64,000 bases of DNA from JAXMAR01 sp046350295 (lineage in GTDB: Bacteria; Planctomycetota; Planctomycetia; Gemmatales; Gemmataceae): assembly GCA_046350295.1 (NCBI GenBank), contig JAXMAR010000021.1, positions 50,846 to 114,845 on the forward strand, in the 5' to 3' direction. Positions 24,875 through 35,000 of the stretch are shown here, in pieces (the stretch's first letter is position 1; each line of letters begins with the position of its first letter). The notes under the pieces were generated by a model. The model saw only the letters and a list, made by a program, of their open reading frames with translations. It did no database searches and was not told the DNA's origin. The position numbers were made by a program, and so were the translations under genes.

Positions 24875-25891
24875 AGCGGTTCACGAACGCATTGCATATG
24901 CACAACGATCCTGGAACCATCCGAAGACGTCATGTTGAGTGACTTTGCTCAAGACCAGACCCATCGCGCCGATCACCGTTTCGACCGAGCGGGCGGCGAT
25001 GGATCGCAAGCCTTCCTTGATCTTGGAGAACATCTCCTCGATCGGCGACAGGTCCGGGCTGTACACGGGCAATGGTTCTACCCGTGCCCCCACGGCCTCG
25101 ATGGCGGCAATGGCAGACGCGGCTCTTGTGCGGCGACAGGTTATCCCATACCACCACGTCGTCCAGCGCAGTTCCGGCGCCAAGACTCGCTCGACATACG
25201 TGTCAAAGGCCGCTCGATCCGTCGCCTCGGCAAGGCCAGCGGCGCCGCCGACCCCGTGGTACGCAGGCCCGATATCAAGGTGACATTCTTCCACACGCCC
25301 GGGGCCGTCGCCTGCACGCGTTCGCCCACCAGGGCTCGACCGTACGTCCGTCCCATGGCGTCGTGAGCCGGCCTCATCAACGAAAACCAGGTGTTCCGGA
25401 GCCACCGTCGCCATCTTCCTCGCGAAAGGCACGCCGCCGCTTTTGGACACGGGGCGTATCCTGCTCCTGGGCACGTTGGGCTCCTTCTTGCGGATGAGGT
25501 GGCCGCAAACCCGAAAGATGGTCATGATGCTGCAAGCGACACCCAGTCGGCTGCACAACTCCGCGAGCGTCGCATCTGGCTGTTGACGCACCAGTTCGAG
25601 AAGGCGAGCGACTGCCTCCGCGTCCAGTTTGGGACGCGCCGCCGTGCTTTTTGGGTTGGACAGATCCGGTGCTGCGAAAAGCGCTGAAGCAGGCGGACAA
25701 TCGTCGAGACATCGACAGTGAAAAGTTCGGCCAATTCACGCAGCGAATGCTCGCCGCCTTCGACTGCCGCCACAATGCGCAGCGGAGGTCGATAGAAATG
25801 GGTCGCATCTTCCGCCTCCTTGCTAAAGTTGCGATCCCCCAATCCGTCATTGGTATTCTATCCATATGCAATCCAATGGGGAACCGCTCTA
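24872..25891 (-). mobile_element. Degenerate IS630-family insertion sequence
   Basis: About 1016 bp bounded by TA dinucleotides at 24872-24873 and 25890-25891, the IS630 target duplication. The imperfect terminal inverted repeats are 24873-24900 and 25863-25890 (AGAGCGGTTC at one end and the matching GAACCGCTCT at the other, sharing TTGCATATG inward). It carries one transposase gene on the minus strand, broken into several frames. It is inserted exactly at the ahcY stop codon without destroying it. Confidence 0.88.
24881..25842 (-). pseudogene. IS630 transposase, frameshifted
   Basis: Pieces of one transposase lie in different frames: the N-terminal helix-turn-helix (RIVAAVEGGEHSLRELAELF, near 25770), a middle frame with SIMTIFRVCGHLIRKKE and the first catalytic aspartate in HLVFVDEAG, a third frame with the second aspartate in VVWDNLSPHKS (near 25157), and the third acidic residue in SPDLSPIEEMFSKIK (near 25080). 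At least three frame changes are needed to read the DDE domain in full, so the element cannot transpose by itself. Confidence 0.87.
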
Positions 25892-25919
25892 GGCGTGAGT
25901 GGTGAGTGTCAATCGTTTA

Positions 25920-26001
25920 GCCCCGGTTCGCAGAACCGGGGCGTGACGGCGTTGTTCGCAGTGAATGGTTGATCGCCCGCGCCGGATGCGCGGGCTTCTT
26001 T
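25920..26001 (+). terminator. Two hairpins downstream of ahcY, second one terminator-like
   Basis: The first hairpin (25920-25942) has a 9-bp GCCCCGGTT/AACCGGGGC stem with a 5-base loop. The second (25975-25995) has an 8-bp GCCCGCGC/GCGCGGGC stem, CGGAT loop, and is followed by TTCTTTA, a rho-independent form on the plus strand. Before the IS insertion these would have lain only about 30-100 bases beyond the ahcY stop. The end touches the stop of the minus-strand RelE-like pseudogene, so it may work both ways. Confidence 0.65.
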
Positions 26002-26307
26002 ATTTCGGAAGCAGGTCGATGTCCAAGATACAGACAGCTTTCTCGATCTCGTAAACGACATACCGGATCACAAAGGCGCGGCGATCGCATGGTACACGGT
26101 GCCGCCGAGCTTCACCGTCCGATACTCCGGATCGCCCCAGTCGAGAGGATCCGTGCGCAAGCGAGCGGCCATTGTGCGAGCTGCGGCGATAGCGGCTTTC
26201 CGTTGCTCGGCAGACGGCAAACGCGCAAGCGAATCCTTGATTTGCTCCGGCACTTGATGCAGGCGCCCGACCTTGTACACGGGCTGTTCCGGGGCGGGCA
26301 TGCTCAC
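26000..26307 (-). pseudogene. RelE/ParE-like toxin gene with an internal frameshift
   Basis: From GTG at 26307 (overlapping the upstream TGA; an ATG lies 6 bases in) the frame encodes about 78 residues ending TVYHAIAAPL at 26068. The next frame continues the family pattern as FVIRYVVYEIEKAVCILDIDLL to 26000. One missing base near 26070 would join them into a full product of about 100 residues resembling RelE-like toxins. Either a true inactivating mutation or a sequencing error. The upstream coiled-coil gene is the likely antitoxin. Confidence 0.65.
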
Positions 26308-26606
26308 TGCTCCGCGCGGTCAAGTTCGTCGATCACCTCGTCGATCGTCGGCCGCGCGTCAAGACTGGCCATGACCTCTTCCTTGGTGAAGTTGATCTCT
26401 TTGGCGGCGAAGGGGGCGATCAACGCTTTGCGAAGCTGATCACGTTCCGCCTTCACCTCGACAAGCTCCTGGCGCAGATGCTCACGCTGCTCGATCAACT
26501 CGCGACAGAGCTCACGCCAGCGCGCCAACTCATTCTCGTCGGCCGCTTGCGCGGGCGAGTGGTGAAAATGGGCCTCGAACTCGGCGGATGTGGATGCGAT
26601 GGACAT
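26304..26606 (-). CDS. Small coiled-coil protein, probable antitoxin of the broken RelE-like gene
   Basis: 100 residues from the ATG at 26606 (GGAGGAG upstream). The middle (ELARWRELCRELIEQREHL...) is a heptad-like coiled coil and the end is an acidic MASLDARPTIDEVIDELD segment. Its TGA overlaps the GTG of the RelE-like gene by 4 bases, typical of TA operons. The in-frame extension to 26681 has no ribosome site. The function is inferred from overlap, size and order. Confidence 0.65.
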   Translation of the reverse strand: MSIASTSAEFEAHFHHSPAQAADENELARWRELCRELIEQREHLRQELVEVKAERDQLRKALIAPFAAKEINFTKEEVMASLDARPTIDEVIDELDRAEQ

Positions 26607-27206
26607 TACGGTCTCCTCCACCAAATCGTACCAGACGCCGCAGCGCGCCGCCACCTGTCCGCAGCCACTTCGCCACCTCATTTTCCCTGGACGACCGGTT
26701 GCTGATTTTCGATTGCGGAAGAGAATGTCCGCTGCCAGGGGCAGATAGAACGATATGCGTCGATGATGGCGGCCAGGACGTCAAGCCCCATAAAAGGCGG
26801 GCACGGTCGTGCCGGGGGAGGCGCCGGGATCATTGCCGGCGGCGCCCTTCGCCTACCCCGCCCCGCCGCCCACCTTCGGCGCTTCCATCCTCCGCTCCGG
26901 CGTCGCGCTGGCCACGGGCGTGCTCGCCACGGGCGTGCTCGCCACGGGCGTGCTCGCCACGGGCGTGCCTGCTTTCGTCCTGCTGGCGATCGCGATGTTC
27001 GGCGGCTCGAGGCGAGGAGGCCCATCCCAGTTCCCTTGGCGATCGCGTACTGGTCCAGACGGAGCGGCCGGCTCACCCATTCATGCGCCCACGCCGGGCT
27101 CGATCATCACGCGTGGGCCGGCCGATGACAAAATTCATGGACAGACCCCGATCAGCAACCCATTTCCGGGAATCCTGAGCCTGTCCTCAAGCTTGCACGA
27201 GATTCT
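26607..27206. other. Long non-coding stretch with a short tandem repeat
   Basis: 600 bases without a supportable gene. Frames on both strands overlap one another and show only proline/arginine-rich text from high GC. It contains a four-copy tandem repeat (entered separately). Confidence 0.5.
26911..26970. repeat. Tandem repeat of 15 bases, four copies
   Basis: Unit GCCACGGGCGTGCTC occurs four times head to tail, the last copy ending GCCT in place of GCTC. The unit length is a multiple of 3, but the frame through it (repeat of LATGV on the plus strand) has no credible gene context, so this could be slippage in non-coding DNA or the relic of a repeat protein. Confidence 0.8.
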
Positions 27207-28564
27207 CTACATCAGCTCCGCTATGGGACGTTGATCGTCGAGGAACGTCGGCCGCCCCGCGTAATCGGGGAGCGTGGTCGCCGGGTCGATGCCGAGGGGG
27301 CGCGGTAAAGGGTCGCCAGCATGTTCTGCGGCGTGTACGGCACGCCGACGGCGGCCTCGCCGTAGCGGTCGGTGCGGCCGATCACCTGGCCCATGCGCAA
27401 CCCGCCGCCGGCGAACAGGCCGAAGCCGGCGCGCGGCCAGTGATCGCGTCCGTCCGCCGAGGCGCCGTTGCCCGTGCCCTGGCCCACGCGCGGCGTGCGG
27501 CCCATCTCGCCGCCGACATAGACCACCACGTCTTGGTCGAGGCCACGCTCGTGGAGGTCGGTGACCAACGCGTGCACGGCCCGATCCAGCCGCGGCAACA
27601 GGGCGCGCAGGCAGGTGAAGTTGCCGTTGTGAGTATCCCAAGACCGCGCGGTCATGCCGACAATGCAATCCCGCTCCTGTTCGCCGAAGGTGAGCGTGAC
27701 GACGGGCACGCCGGCTTCCACCAGGCGCCGCGCCTGCAGGAGGCGGAGGGCGTCGTCCGTGCCGTAGCGAGCGCGGACGTGCGCCGACTCGTGGCTGACA
27801 TCGAACGCGTCGCGCACGCGGGGACTGGTGACCATGTCGAGCGCCTGCGCCGTGAAGTGGTCGACGCTGGCCAGGTCGCCGCGCGCGGTTTCCAGCTCCC
27901 GGCTCATGCCGTCGAAGTGCCGCAGCAGCGTCGTCCTTTCGCGCAGCCGTTCCGGGCGGACGTTGCGGTTCAGGGAGAAGTTGGCCAGGGCGCCGCGCAG
28001 GATGAACGCCTTGTGCGCGAGGCCGACGTAGGCCGGGCCGTTGCGATAGCGCTCCCCCACCGTCTCGTCGAGGGCGACATAGGGCGGCAGGTCGTGGCGG
28101 CCGCGCTCGCGCAGGCGGCTGACCACCGAGCCGAAGTCGGGGCGTGCAGCGGTCCCGGCCTCGGTCGGCTTGCGCACGCCCGACAGCAGCTCGACGGGGT
28201 CGTGGAAGTTCGGATTGAAGGTCATGTTGCGGACGAGGGCCAGCTTGTCGGCAATCGTCGCCTGCCGCGGCATCAGCTCGCAGATGTCGAAGCCCGGCAC
28301 GTTGGTCCGGGTCGGCCTGAACTCGCCCCGGTATTCCGCGGGCGCGTCCGGTTTCATGTCGTAGCTATCGACATGGCTCGGCCCGCCGAACAGGTAGACG
28401 AAGATGACCGCCTTGTTGGACCGTGACGACTCGCCGGCGGCTTGCGCTTGGAGCCGCAAGAGGTCCGCCAGGCTGAGGGAACCCATGGCCAAGGCGCCCA
28501 CCTTGAGAAAACAGCGGCGCCGGAGATTCGCGCCGGAACCGGGCGGGCTCCAGAGATTCAACAT
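27207..28564 (-). pseudogene. DUF1501 family gene with a frameshift near its 3' end
   Basis: The frame runs from ATG at 28564 (MLNLWSPPGSGANLRRRCFLKVGAL, a twin-arginine-like RRRCFLK leader) through DUF1501 motifs including GEMGRTPRVGQG. At about 27300 it leaves the family text after NMLATLYR and ends at 27221 in nonsense. The neighbouring frame continues correctly with PLGIDPATTLPDYAGRP...FLDDQRPIAELM to the stop at 27207. The change falls in a run of five C on the coding strand, so a slip there (mutation or sequencing error) is likely. It follows another DUF1501 gene by 29 bases and is probably in its operon. Confidence 0.85.
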
Positions 28565-28593
28565 CGATCTTCCCTTTCATGAAAGCCGCGGGC

Positions 28594-29994
28594 TCAAGAA
28601 AGCCCGGCGATCGGGCTCTCTTCCGCGAGGCGGGCGATGGCGCCGAAGGCGGGCAGGAGCCGGAGTTGACCGACGTTGAAGACGGTGTGCAGGATCGTGG
28701 AGATCAGGTTCTTGCTGGTGAAGCACTCGGTCGCCGGCTCGCCGCCGTCGCGCGTCGAACGCCCGATGACGCGCCCGCCCGCGCCGCCGCCGTAGAGAAG
28801 CAGCGGAGACAGCTTGGCCCAGTGGTCGCGGCCGCCATTGCGGTTGATGCGCGGCGTGCGGCCCATCTCGCCCGTGGCGACGAGCAGGATCTTGTCCTGG
28901 AGCCCACGCGCCTCCAGATCGGCGACGAACGCCGCCACCGCGTGATCGAACGACCGGCCGATGATCTGCATGCCGTCCGCGATGTTGAGGTTCTCGCCGT
29001 CGGCGTGCATGTCCCAGACGCCCTCGTAGCCGGCATGGATCGTGACAAAGCCGCAGCCCGCCTCGCACAGCCGCCGCGCCAGCAGCAGCAGCTTGCCGAT
29101 CGAAAGCGCGTGACCCGTGTAATAGCCGCGCCGGCCGCGTGCCGAACGTTCCGCGATGCCCGCGTCGGCGTAACGGCTGGTGTCGTAGCGTGCGAGGACG
29201 CGGGGACTTTCCTTCGACAGGTCCAGCGCATTCGCGACCTCGCCGCTCAACAGCACCTCGCAGGCTTGCCGCTGGTTGTGGTCGAACTCCTGAAACGTAG
29301 TCTCGGCGTCCCGTCTGAGTTGGTCGAACTGGGCGAGCAGCGCGCGGCGATCCGCGAAGCGCTCGCGGGAGAGGTCCAGGCGCAGATTCCTCAGCAGTTG
29401 TCCGGTGCCTCCGGGGATGAACGGGGCGTAGTTCGCGCCCACCGCGCCGGTTGCCGCAAGATCGCCGCGACCGGCGCCGCGCGCCGCCTCGGCGCAGACC
29501 GCCTGCGGAAAGAGCACGGCATTGGTCGGCATCGACGTCGTGGGATGTGTCGGCCCAACCACACGCGACACCAGCGACCCGATGTTGGCGTTGAGCGACT
29601 CCGGGCCGACGATCGGGCGGATGTTGTGTTCGGCGTTCCCGGTCTGAAACGAGCGCACGACGGTCAGGCGATCGGCGATCCGCGCCAGTTGCGGCATGGT
29701 CGCGCCGAACAAGACGCCCGGGAGCGAGGTGCGCAGGCAATCGCCGATGGTCCGGATGTCCGCCGGGGCGTCGATCTTGGGATCGAAGGTCTCGAACTGG
29801 CTCGGTCCGCCTTGCTGGAACAGGAAAATCACCGACTTGCCGGTCACCGGATTCGCCCCGGAACCCGGCGCCGCGCCGGCGGCCCGCGCGGCGAGCAAAG
29901 AGGACAGGGACAGGCCCCCCAGCGCCAGGCTGCCGATCGACAGAAACCGGCGACGACTCAAGCGGCTGGTGGGGCCATCAACAAGGGTGAGCAT
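28594..29994 (-). CDS. DUF1501 family protein, exported
   Basis: 466 residues, start ATG at 29994 (MLTLVDGPTSRLSRRRFLSIGSLAL). The SRRRFLSIG motif is a twin-arginine leader. The C-terminal EMGRTPRINRNGGRDHW and the HAGYEGVWDMHADGEN region match the DUF1501 family; at both ends it corresponds to the neighbouring DUF1501 genes. The next gene (frameshifted DUF1501) starts 29 bases after its stop. Function of the family is not established. The ribosome-binding site is weak, so the start depends on the leader. Confidence 0.92.
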   Translation of the reverse strand: MLTLVDGPTSRLSRRRFLSIGSLALGGLSLSSLLAARAAGAAPGSGANPVTGKSVIFLFQQGGPSQFETFDPKIDAPADIRTIGDCLRTSLPGVLFGATMPQLARIADRLTVVRSFQTGNAEHNIRPIVGPESLNANIGSLVSRVVGPTHPTTSMPTNAVLFPQAVCAEAARGAGRGDLAATGAVGANYAPFIPGGTGQLLRNLRLDLSRERFADRRALLAQFDQLRRDAETTFQEFDHNQRQACEVLLSGEVANALDLSKESPRVLARYDTSRYADAGIAERSARGRRGYYTGHALSIGKLLLLARRLCEAGCGFVTIHAGYEGVWDMHADGENLNIADGMQIIGRSFDHAVAAFVADLEARGLQDKILLVATGEMGRTPRINRNGGRDHWAKLSPLLLYGGGAGGRVIGRSTRDGGEPATECFTSKNLISTILHTVFNVGQLRLLPAFGAIARLAEESPIAGLS

Positions 29995-30077
29995 GACAAG
30001 CCCGCGACGCGAGTTTGGCGGTGGGAAGAACAGGCACGGATGCCCGAGCGACATCCGCGCCGGATAGCGCGTTTAGC

Positions 30078-30170
30078 GGCTGTTTCAAAACGGGGACTGT
30101 CCCTCTCGTTTGTCAGATTACCCAGTTTTCCGGGCGATGGTAAAGGGACAGTCCCCGTTTTGAAACAGCC
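30078..30170. repeat. 27-bp perfect inverted repeat with long loop
   Basis: 30078-30104 (GGCTGTTTCAAAACGGGGAC...) is the exact reverse complement of 30144-30170, around a 39-base loop. It lies 83 bases upstream of the DUF1501 start on the minus strand. No coding frame covers it convincingly. The arm word TTTCAAAACGGGGACTGTCC recalls dispersed GGGACTGTCCC-type palindromes of Gemmata-like genomes, from memory. Confidence 0.9.
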
Positions 30171-30180
30171 TCTTAGCGGC

Positions 30181-30705
30181 GGGACCTTTCCGTTTCCCAG
30201 CCTACCCGGTCTTGAACGCCATGCAAGCAGGCGCCGATATCCCCACTGATTTGTATTTTGGTAAATCGACTCCCAGCAGACAAATCCCCGCGGCACGGGG
30301 GGAGCGGGGGATCTCGCGCCGCTCGGCATTCTGTATTTCCAGCCGGCCTCGGCGTGGCAGAAGGACGGTTCCGTGAAAAAAGTCGGAGAAAAACGTGATC
30401 GCTGTTAGGCCCACGTTCTTTTGGAGTGGCCTTGCATACGACCGGACTGTCTTCCAAGGCGTAGACGCGAAATACTTCCACGTCGTTCTCGCCCGCGCTG
30501 ACGGCAGGCGACCCATATTGGTCGCCGGCATATGTAGGTGGGCGATGGTATCTTGCCAGCACCGCGGATACTCGGCTCATGGGTCCCTACACGGACGGGG
30601 TGCAGACCTTCCCTGGCGATCAGCCGATTCGATTGGTGCGACCGGTGTCCGTACCGGGCTTCGAATGAGCATTGCGTCCTGTACGCCAATGGCGTATCAT
30701 CAGGC
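30181..30705. other. Stretch without a supportable gene
   Basis: 525 bases. Competing short frames on both strands lack family features. A plus-strand fragment from about 30268 to 30407 (GILYFQPASAWQKDGS...) has protein-like composition but no start codon, so it may be the relic of a gene. Confidence 0.4.
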
Positions 30706-31038
30706 ATGCGCTTCGTCGAGACGCCCGTCTTCACGGGAGTGATCAGCGATCTTCTGTCCGATGAAGAGTACCGGATGTTGCAGGCCGAGTTGATCGCCCG
30801 ACCTGATTCAGGGAGAGCGATCAAGGGAAGCGGCGGTCTTCGGAAGATCCGTTGGCGCCTACCTGGCAGAGGCAAGAGCGGCGGCTGCCGGGTCATCTAC
30901 TACTGGCACGATGCGAGCGAAACGTTCTACATGCTCTTCGCCTATCCGAAGAACGAGCAGGAAGACCTGACGCCAAAGCAGATCAAGATACTGGCAGCCC
31001 TCGTGCGTGAGGAGTTCGATGAAGAAGAAGGACTTTGA
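30706..31038 (+). CDS. RelE/HigB-family toxin
   Basis: 110 residues from the ATG at 30706 (MRFVETPVFTGVISDLLSDEEYRM). The sequence ALIKGSGGLRKIRWRLPGRGKSGGCRVIYYWHD class of motif, here KIRWRLPGRGKSGGCRVIYY, and FYMLFAYPKNEQEDL are typical of the RelE/HigB subgroup of ribosome-dependent mRNA nucleases. The downstream antitoxin starts 20 bases before its stop, in the HigB-HigA order. The longer frame from 30538 is not supported. Confidence 0.9.
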   Translation: MRFVETPVFTGVISDLLSDEEYRMLQAELIARPDSGRAIKGSGGLRKIRWRLPGRGKSGGCRVIYYWHDASETFYMLFAYPKNEQEDLTPKQIKILAALVREEFDEEEGL

Positions 31039-31309
31039 CAGCCTCGTCAACAGCATCCGCCAAGCCGGCAAGATTCGCCGTGGCGAGAGCAAGCCGAGCC
31101 GCGTCTTCGACTACCACGAGGTCGACGTGAAGGCGATCCGCCGCCAGCTTGGCAAGACGCAGGTCGGCCTGGCCCGCATGCTCGGCGTCAGCGTCGCGAC
31201 GCTGCGAAACTGGGAACAGGGCCGCCGACGTCCCGAGGGGCCCGCTCGCGCCCTCTTGAAGGTCGCCGCCAAAAGTCCCGAAGTCGTCGCCGCCGCGCTT
31301 GGCGCCTGA
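31019..31309 (+). CDS. HigA/NadS-like XRE-family antitoxin
   Basis: 96 residues from the ATG at 31019, GGAG 5 bases upstream, overlapping the toxin by 20 bases. The DNA-binding helix-turn-helix is LGKTQVGLARMLGVSVATLRNWEQGRRRP, followed by a short tail. It would neutralise the upstream HigB-like toxin and autoregulate the operon, both inferred from the family. Confidence 0.92.
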   Translation: MKKKDFDSLVNSIRQAGKIRRGESKPSRVFDYHEVDVKAIRRQLGKTQVGLARMLGVSVATLRNWEQGRRRPEGPARALLKVAAKSPEVVAAALGA

Positions 31310-31337
31310 TAACCATTTGGCGCCCGATGGCTGATGG

Positions 31338-31643
31338 TCAAAACGCCAACATCCTGATGTTCAGCAGGATCACGGTTCGCTTCTCCTCGTGAACCGCATA
31401 GCGGACGTGGAGAGGGGCCAGCGCCCCGCGACGAACCTTCAGCGGCGAGTTCGGCATGCCGTGCGACGGCTCGCCGAATTCGTTGGGATCCTTTTCAAGT
31501 CTGCGAAGAATCTCAACGAGGCTATTCCGCAAGTTGACCGCAATGCCGCGAGCTTTCGCCTCCGCGGCAAGCTCCCGAATGTGCGCTCGCAGGGCGCCGG
31601 AGATGCTCAGGAAATAAGATGGCTCTCCGTTGCCTGTCGTCAT
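31338..31643 (-). CDS. RelE/ParE-like type II toxin, second TA pair
   Basis: 101 residues. A central PNEFGEPSHGMPN and the end VRYAVHEEKRTVILLNIRML follow the RelE/ParE pattern of alternating strands. Its ATG overlaps the TGA of the upstream small gene by 4 bases. It is convergent with the HigBA pair, so two unrelated TA systems face each other. Target not known. Confidence 0.8.
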   Translation of the reverse strand: MTTGNGEPSYFLSISGALRAHIRELAAEAKARGIAVNLRNSLVEILRRLEKDPNEFGEPSHGMPNSPLKVRRGALAPLHVRYAVHEEKRTVILLNIRMLAF

Positions 31644-31867
31644 GCGGAGCGCTTGTCCCTGAGAATTGCGTCCACTTCCTTCAAGATGTCCTCAGAGGAC
31701 ACAAGGTTCTCCGGATGCTGAAGAAGCTCTAGACACTCTTTCTCCACCACAGCGGGATCCAGGTCCGTGTCCAGGGTGGCTAGGATCTCGCGCACCTGCT
31801 CCTCAGTCAGGCTGATGGGAATTCGCGTTCCTGGCGGGTCGCCCGGTTCCAAGAATCGAAATGGCAT
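31640..31867 (-). CDS. Small antitoxin-like partner of the second TA pair
   Basis: 75 residues, ATG at 31867 with GGAGG upstream. N-terminus MPFRFLEPGDPPGTRIPISLTEEQV, acidic remainder (DTDLDPAVVEKECLELLQHPENL) and coupling by an ATGA overlap to a RelE-like gene. No DNA-binding motif recognised. The antitoxin role is from position and size. Confidence 0.7.
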   Translation of the reverse strand: MPFRFLEPGDPPGTRIPISLTEEQVREILATLDTDLDPAVVEKECLELLQHPENLVSSEDILKEVDAILRDKRSA

Positions 31868-32031
31868 GGCTTATCCTCCGTTCTCAACTTACCCCACTGG
31901 CAACGTTCGGGCAAAGCACAAAAGCAGAAGGTTGAGCCAGCGGCGCCGTTACGCTACGTTCCATGGGGCCGATCGCCCGGCGGCGATGCCACGCGGCCGA
32001 AGGACAGTGTGATACAGAGACGAAGTCTTTC

Positions 32032-35000
32032 TCACTTCGCTTCATACCCCTGCACCGTCAGCACATAGTCCCCCGTCACCCCCGCTCGCGCCGTCGACAC
32101 CAGCACGCTGAAGCCGGCCGTGCGGTCCGAGGTGAAGTCCAGGCGCGAGAGACGCGGCTGGCCGGGCCGCATCATCTCGTTCTCGGCATACGCTTGCTTG
32201 CGCGTGCCGTCGGTGAGGCGCACTCTTGTATCAAAGTCCCGGCTCTCGAGGATGATGGTGTAGGGCCGGTCACGCTCCAGTGTGACGTCGTGCCATTGGT
32301 AGAGCCGTCCCTTCGTGTCCGCCTTGTCCGACCTGTCGAGCCGGCCGCGGAACACGGTGGCAGGGCCGAGCGGAACCACCTCGCGCAGGCGCAGTTGATA
32401 GGCGCCGGTCGTCTTTGTCTTGAACGACGTGACGACGAGGCGGTAAACGTCGGTCTTGGCCGGCGCGAAGATCAGGCGGGAATCAAGCGCGTCGGGCGGC
32501 CGGACGTCATCGTTGAACAGAAGCACGTTGTAGCGGCGGTCCTCGATGCGCAGATACGTGTCGAAGTCCCCCGTCAGATCGATCTGGTAGTGCCGGCCGG
32601 CATCGAGGGAGACGAGGTGGCTGGCGCGGTAGGCCGGCTGCGTCATGAAGACGTCGAGCGGCAAGTCAGCGTCCAGGCGGCCGGCGAGCCCTTTTTCGAG
32701 CTGCGCCTTTTCGACCGGCGGGGCGTTCTCGCGCTTGCGGAGCTGGATGATCTGCCGGTACCTGGCGATCAGGCCCGCCCGTGCCTCGTCAGGCTCCAGC
32801 CGGCGCGCCTTCGACATCGCTTCGAGCGCGTCGTCGTAACGGCCGAGCTGGGCCAGGATGACGCCGCGATTGTTGAAGGCCTCGGCGAAGCGCGGAGCGG
32901 CCTTGACGGCGAGATCGACGTGCTTCAGCGCCTCTTCCGGCTCGTCGATCAAGGACAGGGCGGCGGCGAGGTTGTTGTGGACGATCGGGTCGGCATCGTC
33001 GCGTGCCAGCGCGGCGCGATAGTGGACGATGGCGCCACGGCGGTCGCCGCGCTCATAGCGCACCTTGCCGAGGTTGGCATGCGCTCCGCTGAAGTCCGGG
33101 TTGTGCCGCAGGGCCTCCGCGATCGCCTCGGCGGCCCCGGTGAGATCTCCCTTCTTCCCCAGCGCGGCTCCCAGGTTGTTTAGCGTGTGGTAGCTTTTGG
33201 GCCGCACCGCCAGCGCGGCGCGATAGGCGGCGGCGGCCTCGTCATAGCTCCGGCTGCGGTCGGCCGCGTTCCCAAGCTGGTAGCTGAGCCAGAAGTCGCC
33301 GGCATAATGCAAGAGCGCCTTGTGAAAGAGCGGTCGCGGATCGATGCCGTGGTAGCGCTCCAACTCGGCGACAACGCCGAGAATCTGGGGCGGCTGACGC
33401 TCGGGTTTCAGGTCGGCGAGCGCCTTCTCCAACTCGGCGCGGCTGGACCAGACGCTCCATTGCCGAAAGCGATCGCGCCACGGATCGGAATCGATGCGGC
33501 GGGCGAGATCGAGCAGACGCTTCACCTTGGCGCCGTCGAGGGTATCGTTCAGGGCGAGCCGGGCCCAATCATCGAGTGCCGCCGCCATGACAAAGCGGAC
33601 GTTCGAGCGGGCCAGGCGCCCGGCGAGAGCGCCCGGGTCTTCCGTCTCGATGGCGAGGCCTTGGCGCTGAAACAGAGCCTCATATTCCTCCTGCCACGCG
33701 GCGAGAAGGGATTTGCCGGCGCGGCGCAGCGCGGCGGGAGCGCCGGCGGGAGGCTCGAAGACCTTGAGGCGGATACCATCCAGCTCGCGGACGAACGCGA
33801 CGTCCTTGTCGTCGGCCGCCAGCGCCTCGGTCAGAGCGTTCAAGCGCTCGTGAGTCGCGGAATCGAGAAGCTCGGGGTCGCTGCCGGCGAGCCCGCGTGC
33901 CTGCTGCCCGCTCGCCTTGGCCCGGTCGAGGCTGCGCTTCCAGGCGGCCAGATCACTCAGAAGGAGATGGACCTTGGCCGGCTCGAGCAAGCGCTCGTTC
34001 AGATCGCGCCGCTCCGCCTCGGCGGCGTCGAGAGAGCGCTGAACGAGATCGTTGAGGTTGCGGGCCCGCGCGTCGCGCTGCGCTTTGAAGTTCAGATACC
34101 AGACGCCGGCGGCCGCCGCTCCGAGGGCAAGGATGGCGAGGGACGCGGCGAGGATGAAGGCGAGGCGGCGCCGGCGGCGTTCCTCGCGCGCCTGCACCTG
34201 GGCCCGCTCCCGCGCCAGCTCCGCCTGCTTGAGTCGCTCGCGCACTCCTTCGCGGTACGCCGTCACCGCCGCCGCGACCTCGGTACCGTTCGCATAACGG
34301 TCCTCAGGCCAGGGCGCCAGACATTTCTTGGCAAGAGCGATCAACTCGGCGTCCGCGCCGCACGCGTCCAGCCGAGAATAGGCGTCGGACAGGTCTCCCG
34401 CCGCCGCCGTGCGGACCGCGTCGGCTCTGCCCGCGAAGGGGGCCCGGCCGGTGAGGATGGCGCACAGAATACCCCCCAGGCCGAAGACGTCGCAGCGCTC
34501 GTCGATGGCGTCCGACTCGCCACGGGCCTGCTCCGGGGCCATGAAGGCGGGGGTGCCGGTGATGTCGCCGGCCTGCGAGATCCACGTGGACTCGTCGCCG
34601 GATGGGGCGCCCGAGGCGCCATCGGTCTCCGTGCCATCGAGGGGCTTTGCCAGGCCCCAGTCCATGACCTGAACCTCGCCGAAAGCCCCGACCATGACAT
34701 TGCTCGGCTTGAGATCGCGGTGCACGATGCGCCGGCTATGGGCGAACGCCAGGGTTTCACAGATCTGCTCGAAGACGGCGATGAAATGGGGCTCGTCGGC
34801 GGGCCTGGGTGAAGCGGCGAGCAAGGCGCTCAGAGTTCGCCCCTCGATCAGCTTCATGGCGAAGAACGGGGCGCCGTCGTCGAGCCGGCCAAGCTCGTGA
34901 ATGGGTGGGATGCCGGGGTGCTGTAAACGGGCGGTGATCCGCGCCTCGCGCAGAAAGCGACGCTCGGCGCCCGCGTGGCGGCGGGCCCTGGCAGAGAGAA

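Noticed and set aside
26911..26970. CRISPR-like array
   Set aside because: Four 15-base units are head to tail with no spacers and no cas genes nearby.
26678..27234. Small gene encoding LATGV repeats
   Set aside because: No ribosome site, domain or conserved neighbour; it overlaps an equally open frame on the other strand.
30268..30407. Short plus-strand fragment with protein-like text (GILYFQPASAWQKDGS)
   Set aside because: It lacks a start codon and family evidence; kept only as a possible relic in the gap entry.
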